DNA from: Rugosimonospora acidiphila | Lineage (GTDB): Bacteria; Actinomycetota; Actinomycetes; Mycobacteriales; Micromonosporaceae | Direction of reading: 5' to 3' | Assembly (NCBI RefSeq): GCF_039543385.1 | Contig: NZ_BAABJQ010000020.1 | Coordinates: 124,001-188,000, forward strand | Length of the DNA stretch: 64,000 nucleotides | Part shown: positions 42,036 to 50,088 of the stretch, one piece after another | Position numbering within the stretch: position 1 is the first letter of the stretch | Layout: each line of letters begins with the position of its first letter | Translations under genes and position numbers: made by a program | The notes under the pieces: model-generated | What the model was told of the DNA's origin: nothing | The model's input: the letters and a program-made list of their open reading frames with translations, nothing else | Database searches by the model: none

Positions 42036-42998
42036 TCAGCGTCCGCCGATGCTGCGGCTTCGGGTAACGGGCCGACCCATGCGGTTCGCGAAGTTACGTT
42101 GGAAGCTGGCCAGCGATTGCGGGCTGGAGTCGAAGCGCCAATTGCGGGAACCCGTTTCGTTGAAGAAACAGATGGTCGTGAGCCTCGGCAGATCGTCGCC
42201 GATCGCGAACAGGTCGGTCCACCACTGCGCCTTGCTGTGCGAGTCGTAGACCGGTGGGTTGATGTCCTTCGGGTCGCCGGCGTCCACACACCCGGTCTCG
42301 CCCACCCAGACACCCGCGTCGCGGCGCAGCGCGCCGACGCGGTCGTAGGCATTCGCCGTCGTGCCGGTCTTGCCGGCGAGCGTCTGCAGCGGACTCAACC
42401 ACTGCCCGCTCAGTCCGTTGTAGCTGTCGTAACCGACGACATCGACATACGCACTGCCCGGGTAGAACGTCTCCAGCGGGTACGGCGTTCTGACCGGCAC
42501 GTCGTTGACATTGGGACAGAAGTACCAGCGGATATTGATCGCGCGCTTGTTGGCCCGCTGCCGGGCGACCAGGTAGCGCCAGACCTGCGCGAACTGGGCC
42601 GGCGAGGTGCACTGGCTGCTCGCCACGGCCCCGGTGTACAGCGGGCTCCACGGCGTGTAGGAGCCGTTCATCTCGTGGCCGAAGCGGATGTATACGGTGG
42701 TGGGGAATGCCGCGAGGAAATCGAACCAGCCGTCGATGTACCGGTCATAGCTGCCGGCCAGGATGTCGCTGAAGCGAAGTCCGACGGTTCTGGACGGCTG
42801 CCAGGCCAGCAGGATATCGTGCCCGGTATCCGACGCGGTCCGGATCTCGGAATGCGTGACCGTCGTGCTGTCGAATGAGATGAACGTCGAATAGACATTG
42901 AATGCGCGGCCGACCTGGCGCTCGAGGGTATCGAAGTTGTAGACATTCGACCGGGTCGGCGAATAGCAGCCGAATCGCCGGTTCACCATAGCGGTCAT
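42036..42998 (-). CDS. GH26-like beta-mannanase-type hydrolase
   Basis: A 320-residue (beta/alpha)8 enzyme with the clear GH26 acid/base motif FGHEMNGSYTPWS and nucleophile VWVGETGCVD. Other blocks: ILLAWQPSRTVG, IRWYFCPNVNDV, YVDVVGYDSYNG. It is a closer match to classic GH26 than the lipoprotein at 31283. ATG 42998 follows GGAGG at the right distance, and from here no signal peptide is present, which is unusual. The frame is open to 43295 and contains a hydrophobic stretch, but the ribosome site favours the short form. It is probably linked to the EPS locus. Confidence 0.75.
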   Translation of the reverse strand: MTAMVNRRFGCYSPTRSNVYNFDTLERQVGRAFNVYSTFISFDSTTVTHSEIRTASDTGHDILLAWQPSRTVGLRFSDILAGSYDRYIDGWFDFLAAFPTTVYIRFGHEMNGSYTPWSPLYTGAVASSQCTSPAQFAQVWRYLVARQRANKRAINIRWYFCPNVNDVPVRTPYPLETFYPGSAYVDVVGYDSYNGLSGQWLSPLQTLAGKTGTTANAYDRVGALRRDAGVWVGETGCVDAGDPKDINPPVYDSHSKAQWWTDLFAIGDDLPRLTTICFFNETGSRNWRFDSSPQSLASFQRNFANRMGRPVTRSRSIGGR

Positions 42999-43468
42999 GT
43001 CAGCGCCTCCTGGTGCTCGTTCCGGTATCGCGTCGCCGAATCCAACTCCCTCCGCCGGCCGGGCGCGGGTGGTGTTCAGAGGTCCTGTTCCGATTCTCCA
43101 AACCGGCCGGTCAATCGTCATGTCGGACTTCCGACGCTGCGCTCGCCATTCGGCGAGATGGCACATCGCGACACGGTTTCGCAACGGCAAGACCGTCGCG
43201 AGCACGATCGCACGCGCGAACCAGACCGCCGGGAATGTGAATAGTGAAATGCGTTCACTAATACCCGCTGACCGGCGGCGGATGACGCCGGGCAACCGAT
43301 AAATGCGATTGCCGGACCGGCCCGCGAGTCCGCTTGCACAATCGCGAAATACACCACAAAGTGGTTTTTACTCATCGGGCCCAATGAGTTCAGTCCATCG
43401 CTCGGCCAGGTCGACGGCGCACCGGCGAAGCCTGGCCCCGCCAATCCAACTCGCTCATGGAGTCCCGC
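42999..43468. other. divergent intergenic region, AT-richer
   Basis: The region between the GH26-like gene and the divergent 43469 gene. About 43230-43400 is distinctly less GC-rich (AATAGTGAAATGCGTTCAC, CACAAAGTGGTTTTTAC) and should contain the promoters. No gene or repeat was recognised. Confidence 0.5.
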
Positions 43469-44311
43469 ATGCACATACGCCGCATCGTCACGGTCCTCGC
43501 GCTCGCCATGGTGGGCGTGGTTTCGGTGGCGAGTCCCGCCCTGGCCTGGGCCACCACGCTCTGCGTCTGTCCTAACGCGATCACGGCGCACGTCGGTGAG
43601 CAGTTCAACGTCACGCTCACCGCGACCAACCAGGACAACGCCGGACGCGTCTACCGCATCCACTCGACCGATCTGAGTTCCTACACCGACCTGGTCTCCT
43701 GCGCCGGCTCGCCGGTCGCCGTCACCGCCTCGACCTGCGCGTCGGACGGCGGCACCGGGTACCAGACCAAGGTGCCGATCTCCTCCGCCGCCAGCGGGGA
43801 GAACGTCACCTTCACCCTGCTGGCCACCGCCGTGCATTCCACCCAGACCGTCACCGCCGAGGTCGTGGTCGGCGGCATCGTCCAGGCGAGCGCCACCTTC
43901 ACCATCACCGTGCTCGACGGCCGGGCCGACCTGAAGGTGAAGCCGGCCGACGCCCGGCGCGACGCCGGCAAGCTCGCGGTCACCTTCGTCGCCGAGAACC
44001 TCGGACCCTCCTCGGACCCGCACGCGAAGGTCACGGTGAGCGCCGATTCCTGGCTCGGCGGCGTGGTGCGCGTCAACGACACCGACGGGTTCGACTGTGA
44101 CCACCACGGATCGGTGGCCACCTGCACGAAGGCGCCGATGGACGCGTCACACAGCGCCCGGTTCGAGGTCGACTACCAGCCGGGGCTGCTGCTCATCGGC
44201 ACGTTCGGCATCTCCATCCAGATCGACGGCACGAACGATCCGGACCTGTCCAACAACCACCGGACGCTGCGCTGCACGTTCGTGACCGGCCTGCTCAGCG
44301 GCTGCGCGTAG
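43469..44311 (+). CDS. secreted Ig-like repeat protein
   Basis: A 280-residue exported protein: signal peptide (RRIVTVLALAMVGVVSVA, cleavage likely after SPALA), then two beta-sandwich domains of DUF11/CARDB feel (ITAHVGEQFNVTLTATNQDN; RDAGKLAVTFVAENLGPSSD with NNHRTLRCTF). Several Cys may form disulfides. The second domain resembles the repeats of the 46890-48533 protein. No anchor motif. I chose ATG 43469 because GGAG lies six bases before it; the ATG at 43457 has none. Function unknown, presumably an extracellular structural or adhesive role. Confidence 0.7.
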   Translation: MHIRRIVTVLALAMVGVVSVASPALAWATTLCVCPNAITAHVGEQFNVTLTATNQDNAGRVYRIHSTDLSSYTDLVSCAGSPVAVTASTCASDGGTGYQTKVPISSAASGENVTFTLLATAVHSTQTVTAEVVVGGIVQASATFTITVLDGRADLKVKPADARRDAGKLAVTFVAENLGPSSDPHAKVTVSADSWLGGVVRVNDTDGFDCDHHGSVATCTKAPMDASHSARFEVDYQPGLLLIGTFGISIQIDGTNDPDLSNNHRTLRCTFVTGLLSGCA

Positions 44312-44337
44312 CTCGTCGTAGCTTCAGTAGCGGACAA

Positions 44338-44374
44338 CCGGGCCGGCCCACCACACCACGGCGGGCCGGCCCGG
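44338..44374. terminator. 12-bp stem hairpin
   Basis: CCGGGCCGGCCC (44338-44349) and GGGCCGGCCCGG (44363-44374) are perfect inverted arms with a 13-nt loop, 27 bases past the stop of the secreted protein gene. The position and stability fit a transcription terminator. Confidence 0.7.
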
Positions 44375-44430
44375 CGCGTCAGCCGAGCCCGACCATCCTT
44401 CCAAGAGAAACGCGCCAAGAGACACCCACC

Positions 44431-44449
44431 AAAAAATCCGCCAAAAAAA
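44431..44449. promoter_or_regulatory. two A-tracts in near helical phase
   Basis: A6 (44431-44436) and A7 (44443-44449) are centred about 12 bp apart, just upstream of the ECF42 promoter. A-runs are rare in this GC-rich DNA. They may give intrinsic curvature or act as an UP-element; read on the minus strand they are T-runs. Confidence 0.4.
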
Positions 44450-44459
44450 TCCCACCGGG

Positions 44460-44485
44460 TGTCGAGACGGCGGTGTCCGCTCCGA
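44460..44485 (+). promoter_or_regulatory. ECF42-type promoter
   Basis: TGTCGA (44460-44465), a 17-nt spacer and CGA (44483-44485) lie 46 bases before the DGPF gene. This is the -35/-10 signature described for ECF42-dependent promoters of DGPF genes in Streptomyces, so the operon is probably autoregulated. Confidence 0.7.
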
Positions 44486-44531
44486 GGTACCGGTAACCAA
44501 GGGCAACAATCAACCGGGAGGGTCGACCACT

Positions 44532-44903
44532 ATGAAGTACATGCTGCTGGCGTACACGAGCCAGGTGTCCTGGGCCGAGGTGGATGTCACGAGCGCCGAG
44601 TTCCAGGCGGTGTGCCAGTTCTACGCGGACCTCGGCAAGGAGCTCACCGAGTCCGGTGAACTGGTGCTCACCGAGGGCCTGGCCGACCCGTCGCTGACCC
44701 GCACCCTGCGCAAACGGGAGGGCGACGTGGCGGCCAGCGACGGGCCGTACGCGGAGGCCAAGGAGGTGCTGGTCAGCTTCGCGATCGTGGACTGCGACAG
44801 CCACGACCGGGCCATGGCCATCGCCGCCCGGGTCGTCGACGCGGTCGGCGACACCGTCGAGGTGCGACCCATCATGAGCGGCATGCCCGGCATCCAGGAG
44901 TAG
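44532..44903 (+). CDS. DGPF/YCII-domain protein of an ECF42 operon
   Basis: A 123-residue YCII-related protein with the DGPF motif (AASDGPYAEAKEVL; Phe replaced by Tyr) and the fold LAYTSQVSWAEVD, VSFAIVDCDSHDRAM. These proteins are the conserved partners of ECF42 sigma factors and may sense or modify the signal; their activity is unproven. The GGGAGG site at 44517-44522 precedes ATG 44532. Its TAG is followed two codons on, in the same frame, by the apparent CTG start of the sigma gene. Confidence 0.85.
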   Translation: MKYMLLAYTSQVSWAEVDVTSAEFQAVCQFYADLGKELTESGELVLTEGLADPSLTRTLRKREGDVAASDGPYAEAKEVLVSFAIVDCDSHDRAMAIAARVVDAVGDTVEVRPIMSGMPGIQE

Positions 44904-44906
44904 GCG

Positions 44907-46256
44907 CTGTCACCCGATCGGGGCGTCGAGGACCTGCTGCGCGAGCTGGCGCCGCGGGTCCTCGGCGCGCTGGTGCGCCGGTACGGGCACTTCGACGTCG
45001 CCGAGGACGCGGTGCAGGAGGCGCTGCTGGCCGCCGCGCTGCGGTGGCCCGCCGAGGGGGTACCCGAACAGCCCCCGTCCTGGCTGATCCGGGTCGCCTC
45101 CCGACGCATGATCGATCAGCTGCGCGGCGACCAGGCGCGCCGGGCCCGGGAGGCGCAGGCCGCCGGTCGCACCCCGGTCGACCAGTTCGTGACACCCGCT
45201 GCCGATGCCCGTCCGGCCGGAGACGACTCGCTCACGCTGCTGTTCCTGTGCTGCCATCCCGCGCTGCGGCCGCCGGTACAGGCCGCGCTGACCCTGCGCG
45301 CCGTCGGCGGCCTGTCCACCGCCGAGATCGCCCGCGCCTTCCTGGTGCCCGAGCCGACCATGGCCCAGCGCATCGCCCGCGCCAAGCAGCAGATCAGGGC
45401 GTCCGGGATGCCGTTCCAGCTGCCGCCCGCGCCCGACCGGGCCGGCCGCCTGGACGTGGTCCTCCAGGTGCTGTACCTCGTCTTCAACGAGGGGTACCTG
45501 AGCACGTCCGGATCGCGGCCGGACCGGGTGGAGCTGTCGACCGAGGCGATCCGGCTGGCCCGCCTGCTGCACCGGCTGGTACCCACGGCCGGGGAGGTCG
45601 CCGGGCTGCTGGCCCTCATGCTGCTCACCGACGCCCGGCGGCCGGCGCGCACCGGCCCGGACGGCGCGATGATTCCCATGGCCGAGCAGGATCGGCGGCG
45701 GTGGGACCGGGCCGCCATCGCCGAGGGCGTCGCGCTGGTCACCGAGGCGATGTCTCACGCGCCGCTCGGCCCGTACCAGCTTCAGGCGGCGATCGCCGCG
45801 CTGCACGGCGAGGCGGAGCGCGCTGAGGACACCGACTGGCCGCAGATCCTCGCCCTGTACGGCATGCTCGACCGGATGACCGGCAACCCCGTGGTGACGC
45901 TCAACCGCGCGGTGGCCGCCGCGATGGTGCACGGACCCCGGGCCGGGCTCGCGCTGCTGGAGCCGCTGGACGCCGACCAGCGCCTGACCCGCGGTCACCG
46001 GCTCGACGCGGTACGGGCGCACCTGCTGGAGCGCTCCGGTGACCATGAGGGCGCGCTCGCGCACTATCGGGCCGCCGCCCGGCGCGCCACCAGCGTGGCC
46101 GAGCGGCGATACCTCGCCACTCAGGCCGCCCGGCTCGCCGCCGACAACGCCGCCAACGAAACCGCCAGCACCGAAACCGCCGCCACCGAAACCGCCAGCA
46201 CCGAGAACTCCGCCGCCGAGAACCCCGACGCCCGACCCGCGTCCGCGGAGGCGTAG
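44907..46256 (+). CDS. ECF42-type RNA polymerase sigma factor
   Basis: A 449-residue sigma factor (SigJ-like, DUF6596 type). Sigma2: DVAEDAVQEALLAA and RMIDQLRGDQARR. Sigma4: GGLSTAEIARAFLVPEPTMAQRI. The long C-terminal domain with TPR-like helices (LYLVFNEGYLS, LTRGHRLDAVRAHLLERSG) is the ECF42 hallmark. Conserved residues before the first GTG (44973) show the true start is upstream. Only CTG 44907 fits, with AGGAG at 44896-44900 six bases before it. The C-terminal 35 residues are a Glu/Thr/Ala repeat (ETASTE) from a 15-bp DNA repeat. It works with the DGPF protein. Confidence 0.8.
   Translation: MSPDRGVEDLLRELAPRVLGALVRRYGHFDVAEDAVQEALLAAALRWPAEGVPEQPPSWLIRVASRRMIDQLRGDQARRAREAQAAGRTPVDQFVTPAADARPAGDDSLTLLFLCCHPALRPPVQAALTLRAVGGLSTAEIARAFLVPEPTMAQRIARAKQQIRASGMPFQLPPAPDRAGRLDVVLQVLYLVFNEGYLSTSGSRPDRVELSTEAIRLARLLHRLVPTAGEVAGLLALMLLTDARRPARTGPDGAMIPMAEQDRRRWDRAAIAEGVALVTEAMSHAPLGPYQLQAAIAALHGEAERAEDTDWPQILALYGMLDRMTGNPVVTLNRAVAAAMVHGPRAGLALLEPLDADQRLTRGHRLDAVRAHLLERSGDHEGALAHYRAAARRATSVAERRYLATQAARLAADNAANETASTETAATETASTENSAAENPDARPASAEA
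46150..46230. repeat. 15-bp in-frame repeat at the sigma gene 3' end
   Basis: Tandem units like ACCGCCAGCACCGAA and ACCGCCGCCACCGAA repeat in frame and encode the ETAST/ETAAT tail of the sigma factor. The tail is not part of the conserved ECF42 fold and looks like a local expansion. Confidence 0.75.
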
Positions 46257-46277
46257 GTCGCGGATGCGTAGGTCCGG

Positions 46278-46817
46278 TCAGCGCTGGAGCGGTCGCGGCG
46301 ACCTGCGGCGGGTCAGCAGGAGCGCGAGCCCGCCCGCGACGACCAGGGCCGCACCGGCCGTGATCGGCAGCTCGATCGAGCTGCCGGTGACCGGAAGCGC
46401 ACCCTCGGCTTCATAGTCGAACACCGTCGAGGCCTCGCCCGTCGGTGTGCTGACGAGAAGTTGGGTCTGTCCGGCCGCGCACGCCGGGGCGGTGAAGGTG
46501 AGGGTGTCTCCCGTCGAGTCGACCTGGACACTGGCCGGCGGGAGATCGATGTCGCAGATCCGGACGCCGGTCTGGCCCGGCGCGAACCCGACTCCGGTGA
46601 CCGTGATGGTGAAGCCGCCCTGCGTCGACCCGGACTGCGGATCGATCGAGTTGATCCCCACTATCGGCGCGGGCTCGACCGACTGCGTGGGGACGGGGCC
46701 GGCCGGGACGGTCGGGTCGTCGGGTGCCGCGTTGGCGGGTGCCGCGCCGAGGCTCGCCAGGCCCGCGAGCGCGAGCGCCAGCAACGCCGTTGATGATGTC
46801 CGCCGAAGATGTCCCAT
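46278..46817 (-). CDS. sortase-anchored IPT/TIG-domain protein
   Basis: A 179-residue surface protein: signal peptide (TALLALALAGLASLGA, cleavage after ANA), an IPT/TIG beta-sandwich (SIDPQSGSTQGGFTITVTGV; CDIDLPPASVQV), then LPVTG, a hydrophobic helix (ITAGAALVVAGGLALLL) and TRRRS. This is a complete cell-wall sorting signal, so a class A/E-like sortase should anchor it to peptidoglycan; none is in the window. It is divergent from the second LPVTG protein, whose sorting motif is identical. Confidence 0.85.
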   Translation of the reverse strand: MGHLRRTSSTALLALALAGLASLGAAPANAAPDDPTVPAGPVPTQSVEPAPIVGINSIDPQSGSTQGGFTITVTGVGFAPGQTGVRICDIDLPPASVQVDSTGDTLTFTAPACAAGQTQLLVSTPTGEASTVFDYEAEGALPVTGSSIELPITAGAALVVAGGLALLLTRRRSPRPLQR

Positions 46818-46889
46818 GGTGTTCTCCCCCGTATGAGATCGAGCCAGACGTTGAGCGATCTCACCCATAATCCTGTGCTTGTTCCTACT

Positions 46890-48533
46890 ATGCACCTTGT
46901 GAGCTGTATACGGGGATTGTCCGTACTTTGTCGGGCCGGCCGGTTGCCGGCCATCGGCGCCGCCTTGTTGGCCGTCGGCTGGTTGCCCCTGGCCGGCGCG
47001 GCGCCGGCCGTCGCCGAGGGCACCCGAGCGCCGGGGCTGTCGCTGACCAAGATCGCCATCCCGACCAGCGTGTCCACGGCCGGTCAGCAGGTCACCTACC
47101 AGTTCGTGGCGACCAACACCGGCGAGGTCACCCTGAGCGGGCTGACCGTGGCCGACACCGACTTCACCGGCACCGGCACCCCACCGGTCATCACCTGCCC
47201 GGACCCCACCCTCGCCCCGAGCGACCAGGTCACCTGCACCGGCACGTACAGCGTGACCCAGGACGACCTCGACGCCGGCACCGCCATCAGCGACACCGCC
47301 ACCGCCACCGGCACCACGCCCGACGGCACCGCCACCACCTCGTCACCGTCCACCGCCACCGTCGACATCACCGCCGCCCCGTCGCTGAGCCTGGTCAAGT
47401 CCGCGATCCCTAGTACGGTGACCGCCGCCGGGCAGGTGATCACCTACTCGTTCCTGGTCATCAACAACGGCACCGTCACCGTCAGCGGCCTGGTCATCAC
47501 CGAAACCGCGTTCAGCGGCACCGGCACCCCGCCGGCCGTCACCTGCCCGATCACCACGCTGGCCCCCGAGGCGTCGACCACCTGTGCCGGCACCTACACC
47601 GTCACCTCGGCCGACATCGCCGCCGGCGGTCTCACCAACACCGCCACCGCCACCGGCACCGGGGCCGACGGCACCGCCACCACCTCGCCGCCGTCCTTCG
47701 TCGTGGTGGACACCGACATCAGCCCGGGTCTGGCGCTCACCAAGCTCGCCGATCCGGCCATCGTGTCCGCGGCCGGGCAGCGGGTGACCTACCGGTACGT
47801 GGTGACCAACAGCGGCGACGGGATCCTGACCGGCGTGTTGGTCTTCGACAGCGCCTTCAGCGGCACCGGTACGCCGCCGGCCATCACCTGCCCCGACACC
47901 ACCCTGGCCGCCGGCGAGCAGACCACCTGCACCGGCACGTACCTCGTCACGCAGGCGGACGTGGACGCCGGAGGCGTGACCAACACCGCCACCGCGAACG
48001 CGACCGTACCGGGCGACGGCTCGATCGCCACGCCGCCCTCGGACGCCGCCCTCGACATCACCGCCGCGCCGTCGCTGTCGCTGGTGAAGTCGGCGGAGCC
48101 GACCGCCGTCACCGCCGCCGGCCAGCAGGTCACCTACTCGTTCCGGGTGCTCAACAACGGCAACGTCACGCTCACCGGGGTGCGGGTCGCCGAGACCCTC
48201 TTCTCCGGTACGGGCCCGCAGCCGGCCATCGCCTGCCCCGCGACCGTCCTCGCGCCCGCCCAGGACATGACCTGCACCTCCCACTACCCGGTGACCAAGG
48301 CCGACCTCGACGCCCGCCGCATCTCCGACACCGCCGTCGTGACCGCCACCGATCCGTCCGGCGGTACGGTCACCTCGCCACCATCCACCGCGAGCGTCGC
48401 CGTCGGCTCCGGCTCCCTGCCGGTCACCGGCCGCAGCCTGACCCGGATCGTGGTGGCCGGCCTGGTCGCGGCGGGCGGCGGGCTGGTGCTCCTGGGGACC
48501 GCCTTCGCGCTGAACCGCAGGCGCACCCACTGA
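46890..48533 (+). CDS. sortase-anchored DUF11-repeat surface protein
   Basis: A 547-residue cell-wall protein: a signal (LPAIGAALLAVGWLPLAG), four DUF11/DUF7507-type repeats of about 115 residues, each starting LSLxKxAxPxxVxxAGQxVTY and including FSGTGTPPAITCPxTTLA and NTATATG, and a C-terminal LPVTG, membrane helix and NRRR. The last repeat diverges (Thr/Ala replaced, MTCTSHYPV). It is likely a stalk or adhesive surface protein. The start is uncertain: ATG 46890 is chosen, GTG 46899 is possible; neither has a clear ribosome site. Divergent from the other LPVTG gene. Confidence 0.8.
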   Translation: MHLVSCIRGLSVLCRAGRLPAIGAALLAVGWLPLAGAAPAVAEGTRAPGLSLTKIAIPTSVSTAGQQVTYQFVATNTGEVTLSGLTVADTDFTGTGTPPVITCPDPTLAPSDQVTCTGTYSVTQDDLDAGTAISDTATATGTTPDGTATTSSPSTATVDITAAPSLSLVKSAIPSTVTAAGQVITYSFLVINNGTVTVSGLVITETAFSGTGTPPAVTCPITTLAPEASTTCAGTYTVTSADIAAGGLTNTATATGTGADGTATTSPPSFVVVDTDISPGLALTKLADPAIVSAAGQRVTYRYVVTNSGDGILTGVLVFDSAFSGTGTPPAITCPDTTLAAGEQTTCTGTYLVTQADVDAGGVTNTATANATVPGDGSIATPPSDAALDITAAPSLSLVKSAEPTAVTAAGQQVTYSFRVLNNGNVTLTGVRVAETLFSGTGPQPAIACPATVLAPAQDMTCTSHYPVTKADLDARRISDTAVVTATDPSGGTVTSPPSTASVAVGSGSLPVTGRSLTRIVVAGLVAAGGGLVLLGTAFALNRRRTH

Positions 48534-48540
48534 CCGCGGC

Positions 48541-49512
48541 TCAGGACAGCAGCGCGCGCAACTCCCCGGCCAGGGCGACCGACGCCTCGATCTCCACCTT
48601 GCGGATCGACACGCTCTCCACGCTGAAACCGAACGGCATGCCCAGGCGGCGGCAGAACGCGATCAGTTCGCGGGCGTTGGCCAGGCACTGGTCGTACGAC
48701 TCGGCCAGCGGGTCGGCGGCGTTGCGCAGCGCGTTCTCCAGCCACCGCGGCACGTCGACCCCCAGCCACTGCAGGAACGCCAGGGTCTTGACCGATCCGC
48801 ACACCGACAGCGTGAACAGCACCGGGCGCACCGGAATCCCCTGGTCGCGGCAGGTGTAGAAGTAGTCCGACAGCACGCTCTTGGTCGCGTCGACGTTGTA
48901 CGTCACCTGGGAGACGAAATATCCGCAGCCCTGGGCCTGCTTGGCCACCATCCGCAGGTGCTCGTCCCGGCGCTCGGTGATGGTCACCGCGCCGAGCAGG
49001 AGGTCGGGCCGGACCTCGCGGCGCAATTCCTGCGCCCGTGACAACGGGGTGTGCACGGTCTTGTGTCGCGAGGACGCACCCACGAACACGCTGAGGATCT
49101 GGTCGGGGTCCGCCGAGCGCAGCCAGTCGCGCAGCTCCGGCTCCGGGTACTTGCCCACGCACCGGTAAATGATCACGGGGCGATCCCACCGCTCGAGGTG
49201 CTCGGCGTGGAAGACGGCGGGGTCCACGCACGGCAGGTACGGGAACGGGCGCCGCACCGGATTGCGGTCGCTCTCGTCGTCGATGTCGTAGAGCACCAGA
49301 CCGTCGAGGTTCAGCGGAGCCAGCCGCGCCACGGTGACGGCGGCGATCTCCCGCACCTGTTCGGCCGAGGCGCTCTGGCGGGGCGGCGTGATGCCGAACA
49401 GCAGCATGCCGCTGTGTGCGTCGGCCAGCATCGTCCGCAGGGGCGGCCGTCGGGCGGCCTGGCCGATTCCGCCCTCGGGTGCGACGGTCGAGGTTCCGCC
49501 ATGCTCCACCAT
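48541..49512 (-). CDS. MTHFR-like (MetF superfamily) protein
   Basis: A 323-residue (beta/alpha)8 protein resembling methylenetetrahydrofolate reductase (SGMLLFGITPPRQSASAEQV; LDGLVLYDIDDESDRNPV; GCGYFVSQVTYNVDATKSVL; IPVRPVLFTLSVCGSVKTL). It is not a canonical MetF: the reading MLFGITPPR and the DIDDESDRNP loop mark an actinobacterial subgroup of unknown role. Flavin and folate use are unverified. It starts with ATG 49512. It converges on the LPVTG gene with only 7 bases between. Confidence 0.7.
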   Translation of the reverse strand: MVEHGGTSTVAPEGGIGQAARRPPLRTMLADAHSGMLLFGITPPRQSASAEQVREIAAVTVARLAPLNLDGLVLYDIDDESDRNPVRRPFPYLPCVDPAVFHAEHLERWDRPVIIYRCVGKYPEPELRDWLRSADPDQILSVFVGASSRHKTVHTPLSRAQELRREVRPDLLLGAVTITERRDEHLRMVAKQAQGCGYFVSQVTYNVDATKSVLSDYFYTCRDQGIPVRPVLFTLSVCGSVKTLAFLQWLGVDVPRWLENALRNAADPLAESYDQCLANARELIAFCRRLGMPFGFSVESVSIRKVEIEASVALAGELRALLS

Positions 49513-50088
49513 GACGTAGACCCTAACGAACGCGTCGAGCCACCGGCTCGCCGCCGCGATGGCCGCGCTACGAGGGCCGCGCTACGAGGGCCGCGGTGCG
49601 ATCGCCGCAGTGCGATCGCCGCGGTGAGCGGAGTCGGTGGTCGCGAACGGCGCCGGTCCCCGGTCCGGTACCGAGCGGACCGACCGCACGGCACCCGGTG
49701 GGGGCGGCGCCGGGGAAGCCCCGATTTCACCGTTACGCGGGGCCGGTCCCGAACGATGTCGATACGTGGCCGCCGTTGCGATCGTTTCGCCCCCGTACCG
49801 GGCGCGGTATCGCCCCTGGTCAGCCGGGTGCGCGGCGGTCGGACCGCAGCTAAGCAGGATATTTACGATTTACCCCTAGCATCGCCTCCGGTGGTGACAT
49901 GACCGGCATATGCCTGTAACGTGTGCCCCCGTGCCGGCGTGGATCATGCGGCCACCCCGTTCGCACGGTCGTCGGACCACGCCCGACCGGGCACGAACGG
50001 GGCCGCGAATCAGACCGGCCGTGTCGGGCGCACGCGCGGGTGCCCGGCGTCTGCCGAACCGAACACCGGCGAAGACGATCGGAGCGTC
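49513..50088. other. intergenic region upstream of the conservon
   Basis: No gene. It contains two pairs of short direct repeats (GAGGGCCGCGCTAC at about 49570-49590; GTGCGATCGCCGC at about 49599-49623). An AT-richer stretch at 49855-49925 (GATATTTACGATTTACCCCT; GCATATGCCTGTAACG) probably holds the conservon promoter, leaving a leader of about 170 bases. Confidence 0.5.

Noticed and set aside
42999..43295. N-terminal extension of the GH26-like protein containing a hydrophobic segment
   Set aside because: No ribosome site at the upstream start, while GGAGG stands at the right distance before ATG 42998. Kept as an open question in the findings.
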